From contig CAYJFQ010000004.1 of assembly GCA_964369955.1 (NCBI GenBank), positions 1 through 64,000 of the forward strand: a stretch of DNA of 64,000 bases, read 5' to 3'. The notes under the pieces are model-generated. The model saw only the letters and a program-made list of their open reading frames with translations, was not told where the DNA came from and did not search any database. Of this stretch, positions 35,890-45,032 are shown piece by piece. Position 1 is the first letter of the stretch, and each line of letters opens with the position of its first letter. Made by a program: the position numbers and the translations under genes. The stretch is from CAYJFQ01 sp964369955 (GTDB taxonomy: Bacteria > Bacillota_I > Bacilli_A > Erysipelotrichales > Erysipelotrichaceae).

Positions 35890-36630
35890 TTAATCTAATT
35901 TATAATGAATAGAATCTTGATATTGTTTAAATAGTTCCTTATTTTTTTGATCACCACCATCAACATTTGCACTATAGAAGATGGGCGGTGTTTCCATTCC
36001 TCTTTCAACTAGTTTCTTAACAACTTCTGTCGTGATAGTATTAACTATACAAGCTCCTACCACTGTTGATGTTGGGCCAACTTTTTGTTGTATATTTTCA
36101 ATCTTTACACAAGCGTCACCAATTTCTCCGTGATTATCAATAACCACATCACTAATTTGATATAAATTTTTTCCGCTTGGATGACGAGAGGTAACTTGTT
36201 TACTGTAACTAAGGTTAGTAATACTAATAACTTTAGCGCCAATATTTTTAGCATACATAGCCACTTCAATAGTGACAGGATTTCTACCTGAAACAGAATG
36301 ACAAATCACTACATCATCTTTTTTGATGTGAGCATTTTCAGCTAGATATGTTCCATATCCAACTAGTCTCTCCATTTTACTGGTTTGTGTAATTGGGCTT
36401 GTGTCTAACATCAATTCTCTGCCAAAGATTGGATTAGTAATCATTAAGCCTCCTGCTCGATAAAACATTTCTTCACTTAAGATCCCTGCATGACTTGCAC
36501 CAAAGGTGTGAATTGATTTTTTATCCAGAATTGATTGTGTCACTAAATCAATAGCTTGTTTGATATTCTCTGTTTCTTCTTTTACTACTGTAGTAATTAA
36601 TTCTTGTACATTATTAATGTATTCAAACAT
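35890..36630 (-). CDS. SIS-domain sugar-phosphate protein (UPF0309-like)
   Basis: A 246-residue SIS-fold protein. The phosphosugar-binding features are HTFGASHAGILSEEMFYRAGG (near residues 41-61) and VICHSVSGRNPVTIEVAM (near 108-125). Members bind or isomerise aminosugar phosphates. No GFAT or kinase domain is attached. AGGGG precedes the ATG; a 17-base palindrome lies 46 bases upstream. First gene of a SIS-PHP unit. Confidence 0.87.
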   Translation of the reverse strand: MFEYINNVQELITTVVKEETENIKQAIDLVTQSILDKKSIHTFGASHAGILSEEMFYRAGGLMITNPIFGRELMLDTSPITQTSKMERLVGYGTYLAENAHIKKDDVVICHSVSGRNPVTIEVAMYAKNIGAKVISITNLSYSKQVTSRHPSGKNLYQISDVVIDNHGEIGDACVKIENIQQKVGPTSTVVGACIVNTITTEVVKKLVERGMETPPIFYSANVDGGDQKNKELFKQYQDSIHYKLD

Positions 36631-36675
36631 AACTTTTCCCCTATCGTTATTTAATTAAATTATATCATACTAGAA

Positions 36676-36692
36676 GTTAGGAATATTCTAAC
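36676..36692. promoter_or_regulatory. 17-base palindrome between SIS and DUF1846 genes
   Basis: GTTAG and CTAAC arms flank GAATATT, itself within a GAATATTC palindrome. It lies 46 bases before the SIS gene and 121 before DUF1846, a fitting place for a repressor operator. Confidence 0.45.
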
Positions 36693-36812
36693 AAATTAAT
36701 GTTCTAAAATTTTGGCCAAATAATCATAATGTTAACTCTTATTCATATTGTATTATAAGGCTTATTTTGATAAAATTTAAAGTATTGAAAATAGTAAAAT
36801 GGGGTGATGCAA

Positions 36813-38297
36813 ATGAAGAAAATAGCTTTTGATAATGAGAAGTATATTGAACTACAATCTCAACATATCTTAGAAAGAATTAATCAATTCGACAATAAGT
36901 TATATATGGAATTCGGAGGAAAGCTTTTTGATGATCATCATGCATCTCGTGTCTTATATGGTTTTAAGCCTGATTCTAAATTATTGATGTTAAAGTCTAT
37001 GTCAGATCAAGTTGAAATTGTAATTGCGGTAAGTGCTATCGATATCGCTAGAAACAAGACACGGGCTGATTTAGGAATTACTTACGATGTAGAAGTTTTA
37101 AGGTTAATTGATGCTTTTAGGGAAACTAATTTATTTGTGGGGAGTGTAGTAATTACTCAATACATTGGGCAACCACAAGCAAAAGCTTTTAAAGAACGTT
37201 TGTCTAAATTAGGGGTTAAAGTTTATAAACATTATCCAATTGATGGATATCCTAATAATATTGAATTAATTGTAAGTAATGATGGATACGGAAAGAATGA
37301 GTATGTTGAAACTACAAGACCTCTTGTCGTTGTTACGGCTCCAGGTCCTGGAAGTGGAAAACTAGCAGTTTGCCTTTCACAGTTATATCATGACTATAAA
37401 AAGGGATTTAAATCTGGATATGCAAAATTTGAGACTTTCCCAATTTGGAATCTAGCGATTGATCATCCTGTTAATATTGCCTATGAAGCAGCTACTGCTG
37501 ACTTAAATGATTTAAATATGATTGACTCATTTCATTTGTCAGCCTATGGACAAATTACTGTAAACTATAATCGTGATATTGAAGCCTTTCCAATTCTAAA
37601 CACAATCTTAACTGAAATATCTGGAACTAGTATTTATAAATCACCTACAGATATGGGAGTTAATATGATAGGTTATTGTATTGTTGATGATGAAGCTGCT
37701 CACGAATATGGTAAGCAAGAAATAATTCGCCGTTACTATTCTGCTGTCGCAGATCATCGCTTTTCTAACGGAACTCAAGAAACTGTCAATAAAATTGAAT
37801 CGTTAATGAAACAACTAGAAATTTCAAGTAACGATCGACCAGTTGTTGCAGCAGCATTGAAAAAATCTCTACAAACAGAATCACCTGCCATGTCAATTGA
37901 ATTACCAGATGGATTTATTGTTACTTCTAAGACTACCTCATTATTAGGTTCTCCTGCTGCACTATTCTTAAATGCTCTAAAGATAATGGCGGGTATACCT
38001 AAAAAACAAATGTTGTTAGCACCAGAGGTAATAGTTCCCATTCAAGAAATGAAAACAAATATTATTGGTAATAGTAATCCAAGATTGCATGCTGATGAAA
38101 TATTGATTGCTTTATCAATAAGTGCTAAAAGTAATCCTTCAGCTGCCTTAGCTATGGAATACTTGCCTAAGTTAAGGCATTGTGAAGTTCATTCTTCTGC
38201 CTTATTACCAGCAGCGGATGAATATATCTTCAGAAAGTTTAATATGAACTTAACTTGTGAACCATTTATTGTTGCTAAAAAACTATATAAAAAATAA
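36813..38297 (+). CDS. DUF1846 family protein
   Basis: A 494-residue protein of the widespread Firmicutes/Actinobacteria family DUF1846. Characteristic are FDNEKYIELQSQHILERI and LYMEFGGKLFDDHHASRVLYGF at the N-terminus, VVTAPGPGSGKLAVCLSQLYHD (nucleotide-loop-like, near 174-195) and DMGVNMIGYCIVDDEA. The biochemical function is unknown. ATG 36813 is used because GGGGTG sits 6 bases before it; a GTG and an ATG lie 9 and 6 bases upstream. A terminator overlaps the stop. Confidence 0.92.
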   Translation: MKKIAFDNEKYIELQSQHILERINQFDNKLYMEFGGKLFDDHHASRVLYGFKPDSKLLMLKSMSDQVEIVIAVSAIDIARNKTRADLGITYDVEVLRLIDAFRETNLFVGSVVITQYIGQPQAKAFKERLSKLGVKVYKHYPIDGYPNNIELIVSNDGYGKNEYVETTRPLVVVTAPGPGSGKLAVCLSQLYHDYKKGFKSGYAKFETFPIWNLAIDHPVNIAYEAATADLNDLNMIDSFHLSAYGQITVNYNRDIEAFPILNTILTEISGTSIYKSPTDMGVNMIGYCIVDDEAAHEYGKQEIIRRYYSAVADHRFSNGTQETVNKIESLMKQLEISSNDRPVVAAALKKSLQTESPAMSIELPDGFIVTSKTTSLLGSPAALFLNALKIMAGIPKKQMLLAPEVIVPIQEMKTNIIGNSNPRLHADEILIALSISAKSNPSAALAMEYLPKLRHCEVHSSALLPAADEYIFRKFNMNLTCEPFIVAKKLYKK

Positions 38298-38317
38298 GCT
38301 GATTCTATCAGCTTTTT
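38296..38317 (+). terminator. Terminator after DUF1846 gene
   Basis: AAGCTGAT pairs with ATCAGCTT over a 3-base loop, followed by TTT. The stop codon TAA contributes the first stem bases. Confidence 0.8.
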
Positions 38318-38365
38318 AAATGGTAAAATGTTTAAGAAAGACACTTTTTGTGTTAGGTGAAAACT

Positions 38366-39550
38366 ATGTTGATAAGTATCGCTCTAATCTTTATTTTTGG
38401 AATTGTTTTGTCTAACCTCACAAAGAAGTTACATCTACCACCTTTACTAGGAATGTTGATTGCTGGGATTATATTGGGCCCTTTTGTTTTCGATGTCATT
38501 GATTACAAAGTAATTAATATAGCTCCGGACATTAAAAGAACGGCCTTGTTAATAATTCTAACTAGAGCTGGATTAAAACTAGATTTACAGGAATTAAAAT
38601 CCTCTGGAAAATCTGCTTTGTTTTTAAGTTTTCTACCTGCACTACTTGAAGTAATGGCCATTACATTAATAGCGCCTTTCTTTTTTAACATCACTTATCT
38701 CGAAGCATGTTTAATTGGTAGTGTAATTGCGGCTGTCTCGCCCGCTGTTATCGTTCCTAAGATGTTGATGTTAATGGATAAGGGTTACAACAAAGTTAAG
38801 AATATACCTCAAATGATTATGGCTGCTTCCTCAATTGATGATGTTTTTGTAATTATTCTATTTTATAGTTTACTAAGTTTATTAAATGGTGAAGGATTTA
38901 ATATTTTAAGTTTTGTTAATATTCCTGTTTCCATCTTTTTAGGGTTTATAATCGGAATTGTTGTTGGAAGAGTTCTTAATTTCTTATTTACCATAACAAA
39001 GTTAGATTCAATTATTCAAACTCTTCTTGTTATTAGTGTTGGGTTTGCCTTATTTACAATTGAAGATAACTTAAATTCAATTATTAGTTTTTCTTCATTA
39101 ATCGCAGTTATGAGTATCGGTATTTCGATTAATCAAATTAACAAAGATTTGTCATTAAAACTTGGGGTTATCTATTCAAAACTTTGGATTATTGCGGAAA
39201 TATTATTATTTGTCTTGGTTGGTATTTCTTTAGATCTTGACTATGCTTTAGCAGCAGGGTTAGGGGCATTTATTATTTTAATTTTCGGTTTGATTGCTCG
39301 TTCTGCTGGTGTTTTAATTTCATTAATTGAAAGCAAGTTAAATAATTCTGAAAAAATGTTTGTAGTTTTTAGTTATTTGCCTAAGGCCACGGTACAAGCA
39401 GCTATTGGCTCCATTGCCTTAAATGAAGGATTAGCAGTTGGTGAAGCAACTCTAACTCTTGCAGTGCTTGCAATATTACTAACTGCACCACTTGGTTCTT
39501 TACTTATTGATATTAGTTATAAAAGGTGTTTAAAAATTAAGGGAGAATAA
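38366..39550 (+). CDS. CPA-family cation:proton antiporter
   Basis: A 394-residue Na+/H+ or K+/H+ antiporter of the CPA superfamily, with about twelve helices. The unwound-helix motif is AAVSPAVIVPKML (near 115-127) and the transport carboxylates are in AASSIDDVFVIILFYSLL (near 154-171). It ends without a regulatory TrkA-type domain. ATG 38366 follows TTAGGTGA with 6-base spacing; a GTG 9 bases upstream is the alternative. The next gene begins 4 bases downstream. Confidence 0.9.
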   Translation: MLISIALIFIFGIVLSNLTKKLHLPPLLGMLIAGIILGPFVFDVIDYKVINIAPDIKRTALLIILTRAGLKLDLQELKSSGKSALFLSFLPALLEVMAITLIAPFFFNITYLEACLIGSVIAAVSPAVIVPKMLMLMDKGYNKVKNIPQMIMAASSIDDVFVIILFYSLLSLLNGEGFNILSFVNIPVSIFLGFIIGIVVGRVLNFLFTITKLDSIIQTLLVISVGFALFTIEDNLNSIISFSSLIAVMSIGISINQINKDLSLKLGVIYSKLWIIAEILLFVLVGISLDLDYALAAGLGAFIILIFGLIARSAGVLISLIESKLNNSEKMFVVFSYLPKATVQAAIGSIALNEGLAVGEATLTLAVLAILLTAPLGSLLIDISYKRCLKIKGE

Positions 39551-39554
39551 TACT

Positions 39555-40034
39555 ATGAAGTTTGACTCTAACAAATTAAATGATTATCAACAAATCATTA
39601 AAACAACTAACATTCTAGAATCTTACCAGGAGTTTATTAAATTATTTAGATACTTAAAAATCCAACTACAAAAAGAACTGCCTGAATTTTCTACCTCAAA
39701 TAATATAATGGAAAATCATTTAGATTTTGCCTATTTTCAATTATTCAAAGATAGTCTTAAAGATAGAGGTCTTAAAGTTCAAATTATCTTTGTTCACCAA
39801 AGATGTCAATTTGAATTGTGGATATCTGGATACAATCGTAAAATTCAAAATAAATATTATTTAAAGTTAAAAGATCGAAAATTTGATTATCTTTTAACAA
39901 GTGATCCTCAACATATCGATTATATCTTTAAAAGTCAACTCTCTACAGAATTAGATATTAGTGATGGTGAGAAATTAATTAGTCTGTTAAAAGAGGATAT
40001 TTTAGAAATAGTCAGTTTTGCAGAATCAATCTAA
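39555..40034 (+). CDS. Uncharacterised protein (DUF7000-like)
   Basis: A 159-residue soluble alpha/beta protein. LDFAYFQLFKDSLKDRGLKVQIIFVHQ and RCQFELWISGYNRKIQNKYYLKL resemble small uncharacterised Firmicutes proteins of the DUF7000 type; I am only moderately sure of that name. AAGGGAG precedes the ATG, and it is cotranscribed with the cation antiporter 4 bases upstream. Function unknown. Confidence 0.7.
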   Translation: MKFDSNKLNDYQQIIKTTNILESYQEFIKLFRYLKIQLQKELPEFSTSNNIMENHLDFAYFQLFKDSLKDRGLKVQIIFVHQRCQFELWISGYNRKIQNKYYLKLKDRKFDYLLTSDPQHIDYIFKSQLSTELDISDGEKLISLLKEDILEIVSFAESI

Positions 40035-40065
40035 ATAATAATCTAGATATTTATTGTTAAGAACA

Positions 40066-40911
40066 TTATTTATTTCTGGCGTTTAATATTACGTTGATTA
40101 TTTGTGGTCTGTTATTGATCCTTAGCGAAATAATGCTATTGCCTAAGCCTCTACTTACATACATCGTTGTATTTCCTTCGGTGTATTCACCATTAGTATA
40201 TTTCGGTAGAAAACCTTGGTTAGGTGCAACTATTCCACCAATAAACGGGATTTTAAATTGTCCTCCATGAGCATGTCCACTGAAGATCAACTCCATACTA
40301 TAAGTTTTATAGATATCCATCAATTCCGGTCGATGAGAAAGTAGAATTTGGAAGTGTTCACTATCTTGATATGCAGAAAGGGTGTTCTCTAGTTTGCGAT
40401 AATCTACTCCATCTAAGTAATCATAGGTTAAAAAATCCGGATCACTAACTCCAATTAACTCAATAATTTCATTTCCTTTAGTTATTAAAACTGAATCATC
40501 ATCTAGAACAATTACTCCTAAATCCAATAGTTTACTTCTAATCGTTTGATATTCATTTGACCAAGCTTCATGATTTCCTGAAACGTAGTAAATAGGGGAT
40601 AAATCTTTTATTCCTTCAATAAATTCTAGAGCTATCTCTAAATTATATTTATGTCTGTCTACCAAATCACCAGTAATCACAATAATATTAGGTTCTAATA
40701 ATTCCACTTCTTTTATTATATTTTTTTGACCTTCCCCAAATTCTTGATTATGTAAATCTGAAATATGACAGATTTTGAATCCTTCAAATTCTTGAGGAAT
40801 CATTTCATTGTAATAATTAAATGTTGTAGCTTCGATATTCTTATTATCATAGATGATAAAAACTAATAACAAAACTAAAGTACTAATGATCAACAACATT
40901 CTCTTTTTCAT
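40066..40911 (-). CDS. Membrane-anchored metallophosphoesterase (YkuE-like)
   Basis: A 281-residue calcineurin-like phosphoesterase. A signal anchor spans residues 3-20. Metal ligands are in KICHISDLHN (near 47-56), TGDLVDRH, YVSGNHEAW, LLSHRPE and IFSGHAHGGQ, so the dinuclear site is complete. It probably acts on the outer membrane face on lipid or nucleotide phosphates. It follows murA by 39 bases, with the murA terminator between them and AAGGAG before its ATG. Confidence 0.92.
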   Translation of the reverse strand: MKKRMLLIISTLVLLLVFIIYDNKNIEATTFNYYNEMIPQEFEGFKICHISDLHNQEFGEGQKNIIKEVELLEPNIIVITGDLVDRHKYNLEIALEFIEGIKDLSPIYYVSGNHEAWSNEYQTIRSKLLDLGVIVLDDDSVLITKGNEIIELIGVSDPDFLTYDYLDGVDYRKLENTLSAYQDSEHFQILLSHRPELMDIYKTYSMELIFSGHAHGGQFKIPFIGGIVAPNQGFLPKYTNGEYTEGNTTMYVSRGLGNSIISLRINNRPQIINVILNARNK

Positions 40912-40922
40912 TCTAACTCCTT

Positions 40923-40952
40923 AAAAAACGAATAATTAAAGAATTATTCGTT
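40923..40952 (-). terminator. Terminator after murA
   Basis: Minus-strand AACGAATAATT pairs with AATTATTCGTT over a 4-base loop, followed by TTTTTAA. The murA TAA stop supplies the first stem bases. Confidence 0.85.
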
Positions 40953-42210
40953 AAATAGTCTCTCTAGTAATTTCAACTCCTAAAGATTTTAGTTTCTCAT
41001 CAATTCCATCATAACCGCGATCAATGTGATAAACCTGACTGATGCTAGTTACTCCATCCGCGATTAAGGCTGCAATAACCATAGCTGCTCCACCTCTAAG
41101 GTCGGTAGCTACAACACTACATCCTGATAACTCTGTTGCTCCTGTTATTAAAGACATTCCATTATTAACTTCAATTTTCGCGCCCATTTTATTTAATTCA
41201 TAACAATGCTTGAATCTTTCTAAGTAAATAGTTTCTCTAATTTTAGATGTTCCTTCTACTTGAGTTAATAGAACTGATAATGGTTGTTGCAAGTCTGTGG
41301 CTAATCCTGGATACGTTAGAGTTTTAACATCAATAGGACTTAATTTGTTTCCTTTTCTAACTTTAACCCAATCATTTCCAATTTCTATATCAACATTCAT
41401 TTCTTTTAACTTTAGTAACAAAGATTCGATATGTAGAGGAATGACATTCTCAACTAGTAATTCTTCAGCTGCTGTTGCACCTAAAATAATATAAGTCCCA
41501 GCTTCAATACGATCAGGGATAATCTCGTGAATACAACCTCCTAAGTAATCCACTCCGTCAATAGTAATCTCATTAGTTCCAGCACCTCTAATTTGTGCAC
41601 CCATTTTATTTAACATGTTAGCTACATCAATAATTTCTGGTTCTTTAGCTGCATTTTCAATTGTAGTACGACCTTTTGCATAAACAGCTGCCATCATAAT
41701 GTTAATAGTAGCTCCAACTGAGGCAAAATCTAAGAAGATTGAGTTACCGATTAATTCATTAGCATGAATATGATATACACCATGGCTATCTTCAACAACT
41801 GCACCCAAGGCTTCAAATCCTTTTAGATGTAAATCAATTGGGCGAGGCCCTAAATTACAGCCTCCTGACATTAATATTTTTACTTCTTTATATTTGCCTA
41901 ATAGAGCGCCCATAAAATAGTAAGAAGCTCTTAATTTTGTTACACTTGGATGTGTTAAATCTATATTAATCATTTTTGATGGATCTATCGTGATGTCACT
42001 ATAATCATTCATCTCAATTTCACAGTTTAATTCTTTAAGTAATTCACATAAAGCATCAACATCTGAAATATTAGGTGCACCGAAAACTCTAACTTTTTCA
42101 TTCGCTAGTACGATAGCAGGTATAAGTGCAACAGTCGCATTTTTAGCTCCACCAATTCTTACAGAACCTTTAATTTTAGATTTGCCTTTTATTTTTATTA
42201 TTTCTTCCAT
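40951..42210 (-). CDS. murA: UDP-N-acetylglucosamine 1-carboxyvinyltransferase
   Basis: A 419-residue EPSP-synthase-fold enzyme that adds enolpyruvate to UDP-GlcNAc in the first committed step of peptidoglycan synthesis. The PEP-binding, fosfomycin-target cysteine is present in SGGCNLGPRPIDLHLKG (Cys near 118), as are KNATVALIPA and TDLRGGAAMV. ATG 42210 is used since GAGGG lies 5 bases before it; a TTG 12 bases upstream is less likely. It lies 18 bases after cca on the same strand. In Bacillus a murA paralogue is near fba and rpmE, as here. Confidence 0.96.
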   Translation of the reverse strand: MEEIIKIKGKSKIKGSVRIGGAKNATVALIPAIVLANEKVRVFGAPNISDVDALCELLKELNCEIEMNDYSDITIDPSKMINIDLTHPSVTKLRASYYFMGALLGKYKEVKILMSGGCNLGPRPIDLHLKGFEALGAVVEDSHGVYHIHANELIGNSIFLDFASVGATINIMMAAVYAKGRTTIENAAKEPEIIDVANMLNKMGAQIRGAGTNEITIDGVDYLGGCIHEIIPDRIEAGTYIILGATAAEELLVENVIPLHIESLLLKLKEMNVDIEIGNDWVKVRKGNKLSPIDVKTLTYPGLATDLQQPLSVLLTQVEGTSKIRETIYLERFKHCYELNKMGAKIEVNNGMSLITGATELSGCSVVATDLRGGAAMVIAALIADGVTSISQVYHIDRGYDGIDEKLKSLGVEITRETI

Positions 42211-42228
42211 ATTTGCCCTCAAATCATT

Positions 42229-43446
42229 TTAGTGATTATCTGTTTGATAATTACTAACCCAATTTATTATACACTTTTTTTCATTACTTATTTTCCCTAA
42301 TATTATGTTATTTAATATTTTGTCTAAGAGAATTCCGATTTCAGAACCTTGAATATCTAATTGTTTTAAATCATTTCCATTAATTGTTAAGTGTTTAATT
42401 TGGTATGGTTCTTGATTAGCAATAATTTCGTTTAAAATATATTTAATCTTCAGTAATTCATCATCGCTTATTTTTCTGCTGTGGTATTGAAGAGATAGTA
42501 ATTCATTGAATGTAACTTCTCCCATTTTCTTTAAAATATACTTTATTTCTATTTTATTTAAGTTAATTTCTAGATTCTGATAAGAAATTAAGTTTAAAAC
42601 TCTATCTTTTAAATAATTAGACACTTTTAATATATTTAAAAATGCTTCAGCTGATTTATGATTATTTATATTAATTAGTAATAATGAAATTCTAAGAGTT
42701 AAATCTTTTGGACTATTAACAATATTTAATAAAGCGTTGTTAAGATTGCTGATTTGATTCAATTGAGGCAACACTACACTGAAAACATCTAAATATTCAA
42801 GAAATGAATCGGGAGTTTTTAAGTCTAATAGTACCTTAATAAATTCTAGATATATTCTTTCGTAAGATAATTTCTTTAATAAATCTTTATTTTTAAAAAT
42901 TGAAATTTTAGTTTCAACTTCAATTGTAAAATCTAAAGTAGTTGAGAATCTAATTGCTCTTAGAATCCTTAAGGGATCTTCTTGAAAACGTAGATCTGGA
43001 TTACCTACTGTTTTAATTGTTTTATTTTCTAAATCGTTTAAACCATGACAAATATCTAATAGTCCACTATTAGGATTATAAGCTAGTGCATTTATTGTAA
43101 AGTCTCTTCTTAATAGGTCTTGATTAATATCATCTAAATATTTAACTTCGATGGGTTGTCTATTATTGTTGTAAACTCCATCATAACGATATGTTGTGAC
43201 TTCGATTGGTAAATTGTTGATTACAATTGTCAACGTTCCATATTTAATTCCAGTTTTAACTATCTGATAATTTGAAAATATTCTTTCAAGATCATTGGTC
43301 TTAGCTGAAGTTGCTATATCAAAATCTTTGGGATTATTTCCTAGTAAATAATCTCTTAGTGCTCCTCCAACTAGATACGCTTGAAAATTATTAGTTTCCA
43401 ATGTGTTGATTATTGTTAATATTTCTAAGGGTAGTTGTATTTTCAT
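42229..43446 (-). CDS. cca: CCA-adding tRNA nucleotidyltransferase
   Basis: A 405-residue class II nucleotidyltransferase. The catalytic head is GGALRDYLLGNNPKDFDIATSA (residues 22-43; two Asp), with RRDFTINALAYN and the flexible RFQEDPLRILRAIRFS segment. It adds or repairs the 3' CCA of tRNAs. There is no HD domain. The ATG lacks a clear ribosome-binding site; TATAAT lies 11 bases upstream, which would give a leader of only a few bases. Confidence 0.93.
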   Translation of the reverse strand: MKIQLPLEILTIINTLETNNFQAYLVGGALRDYLLGNNPKDFDIATSAKTNDLERIFSNYQIVKTGIKYGTLTIVINNLPIEVTTYRYDGVYNNNRQPIEVKYLDDINQDLLRRDFTINALAYNPNSGLLDICHGLNDLENKTIKTVGNPDLRFQEDPLRILRAIRFSTTLDFTIEVETKISIFKNKDLLKKLSYERIYLEFIKVLLDLKTPDSFLEYLDVFSVVLPQLNQISNLNNALLNIVNSPKDLTLRISLLLININNHKSAEAFLNILKVSNYLKDRVLNLISYQNLEINLNKIEIKYILKKMGEVTFNELLSLQYHSRKISDDELLKIKYILNEIIANQEPYQIKHLTINGNDLKQLDIQGSEIGILLDKILNNIILGKISNEKKCIINWVSNYQTDNH

Positions 43447-43533
43447 ACAATAATTTTATTATAAAGTTAAAAACAATAATAGAAGAATTAATTAATTGAT
43501 AGTATTATATTATAGTAAAGAAAGAGGTATATA

Positions 43534-43962
43534 ATGATTAAAGGTTTAATGACATTAGATAATGGTGCTGAAATTCCATTCACTCTGTATCCAGAGCATG
43601 CACCAATAACTGTAGAGAATTTTGTAAGGCTAATTAATGAAGGATACTATAATGGAAAGACATTTCACCGTGTGATTCCTAACTTTGTTTCTCAAGGTGG
43701 ATGCCCTAATGGATCTGGTTCTGGTGATCTTGGCTATACAATTCCTTGTGAAACTAAGAGTAATCCGTTAGTTCATAAAGCTGGATCTTTATCGATGGCC
43801 CATCGTGGTAAAGACACTGGTTGTTGTCAGTTTTTTATCGTACATGATCCACAACCACATTTAGATGGTGTACATACTGTTTTTGGTGAGATTACTGATA
43901 ACTTAGGCGCAGTAAGAAATATGCAAAATGGTGATGTAATCAAAACTGTTGTGATTTTGTAA
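43534..43962 (+). CDS. Cyclophilin-type peptidyl-prolyl isomerase
   Basis: A 142-residue single-domain cytosolic cyclophilin catalysing proline cis/trans isomerisation. GKTFHRVIPNFVSQGGCPNGSGSGDLGYTI (near 34-63) and GCCQFFIVHDPQPHLDGVHTVFGEI (near 94-118) contain the active-site Arg, Phe, Gln and His positions. No signal peptide. GAGGT precedes the ATG. It lies upstream of fba on the same strand but with 73 bases between, so fba probably has its own promoter. Confidence 0.93.
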   Translation: MIKGLMTLDNGAEIPFTLYPEHAPITVENFVRLINEGYYNGKTFHRVIPNFVSQGGCPNGSGSGDLGYTIPCETKSNPLVHKAGSLSMAHRGKDTGCCQFFIVHDPQPHLDGVHTVFGEITDNLGAVRNMQNGDVIKTVVIL

Positions 43963-44035
43963 AATTGTATTTAAGACTTTATAATCTATCAAATAAGTAG
44001 TAAAATATGTATGAAAAACAAAAGGAGAATATATA

Positions 44036-44971
44036 ATGCCATTAGTTAATTCTAAAGAAATGTTTAAAAAAGCCTACGAAGGCGGATATGCGATCGGTGC
44101 TTTCAATGTTAATAACATGGAAATCGTTCAAGCAATCACTGAAGCTGCAAAGGAAGCAAACTCACCAGTAATTTTACAAGTTTCTTCTGGCGCTAGAAAA
44201 TATGCTAAACATGGTTATTTAGTAAAATTAGTTGAAGCAGCTATCGAAGATACTGATCTTCCAATTGTATTACACTTAGACCATGGAGATAGTTTTGAAT
44301 TATGTAAATCATGTATTGATGGAGGGTTCACGTCAGTTATGATCGATGGCTCACATTTAGACTACGAAGAAAATGTTGCATTGACAAAAAAAGTTGTTGA
44401 TTATGCTCATGCGCATGGAGTAACTGTTGAAGGTGAATTAGGGCGTTTAGCTGGTGTTGAAGATGATGTTAATGTATCTGATGAACATGCAGCATATACT
44501 GACCCTGAGCAAGTTGAAGATTTCGTAAACCGTACTGGTGTAGATTCATTAGCTATCGCAATCGGAACAAGCCATGGAGCATTCAAATTCAAACCAGGAC
44601 AAAAACCACAATTACGTTTTGACATCTTAGAAGATATTCAAAAACGTCTTCCAGGATTCCCAATCGTATTACACGGAGCTTCTTCGGTAATGCAAGAATA
44701 TGTAAAAATGGTTAATGACAACGGTGGAGCAATGCCTGATGCTATCGGTATTCCAGAAGACATGTTAAGAAAAGCAGCTTCTATGGCTGTGTGTAAAATT
44801 AACATTGACTCTGACTTAAGATTAGCAATGACTGGTTCAATCCGCAAACATTTTGTTGAGCATCCAGATCATTTCGATCCTCGTCAATATTTAACGGTAG
44901 CTCGTAACAACATCCGTTCAGTTGTTAAACACAAAATCACTGAAGTATTAGGATCTGACAACAAAGTTTAA
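44036..44971 (+). CDS. fba: Class II fructose-bisphosphate aldolase
   Basis: A 311-residue zinc aldolase of glycolysis and gluconeogenesis, cleaving fructose-1,6-bisphosphate. The zinc and catalytic motif LHLDHGDSFELCKSCIDGGFTSVMIDGS is near residues 81-108; EGELGRLAGVEDDV, IAIGTSHGAFK and IVLHGASS supply the second ligand set. AAAAGGAG precedes the ATG and codons are strongly biased, as expected of an abundant enzyme. It has a strong terminator and is oriented opposite to murA. Confidence 0.97.
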   Translation: MPLVNSKEMFKKAYEGGYAIGAFNVNNMEIVQAITEAAKEANSPVILQVSSGARKYAKHGYLVKLVEAAIEDTDLPIVLHLDHGDSFELCKSCIDGGFTSVMIDGSHLDYEENVALTKKVVDYAHAHGVTVEGELGRLAGVEDDVNVSDEHAAYTDPEQVEDFVNRTGVDSLAIAIGTSHGAFKFKPGQKPQLRFDILEDIQKRLPGFPIVLHGASSVMQEYVKMVNDNGGAMPDAIGIPEDMLRKAASMAVCKINIDSDLRLAMTGSIRKHFVEHPDHFDPRQYLTVARNNIRSVVKHKITEVLGSDNKV

Positions 44972-44989
44972 TCTTAATTTTTCTAAATT

Positions 44990-45030
44990 TAAAAAAGATT
45001 ATCTCAAAATATAGAGATAATCTTTTTTTT
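44990..45030. terminator. Bidirectional terminator between fba and ABC permease
   Basis: AAAAAAGATTATCTC (44991-45005) pairs with GAGATAATCTTTTTTTT (45014-45030) over 8 bases. There are T tracts on both strands, serving both convergent genes. Confidence 0.92.
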
Positions 45031-45032
45031 AG

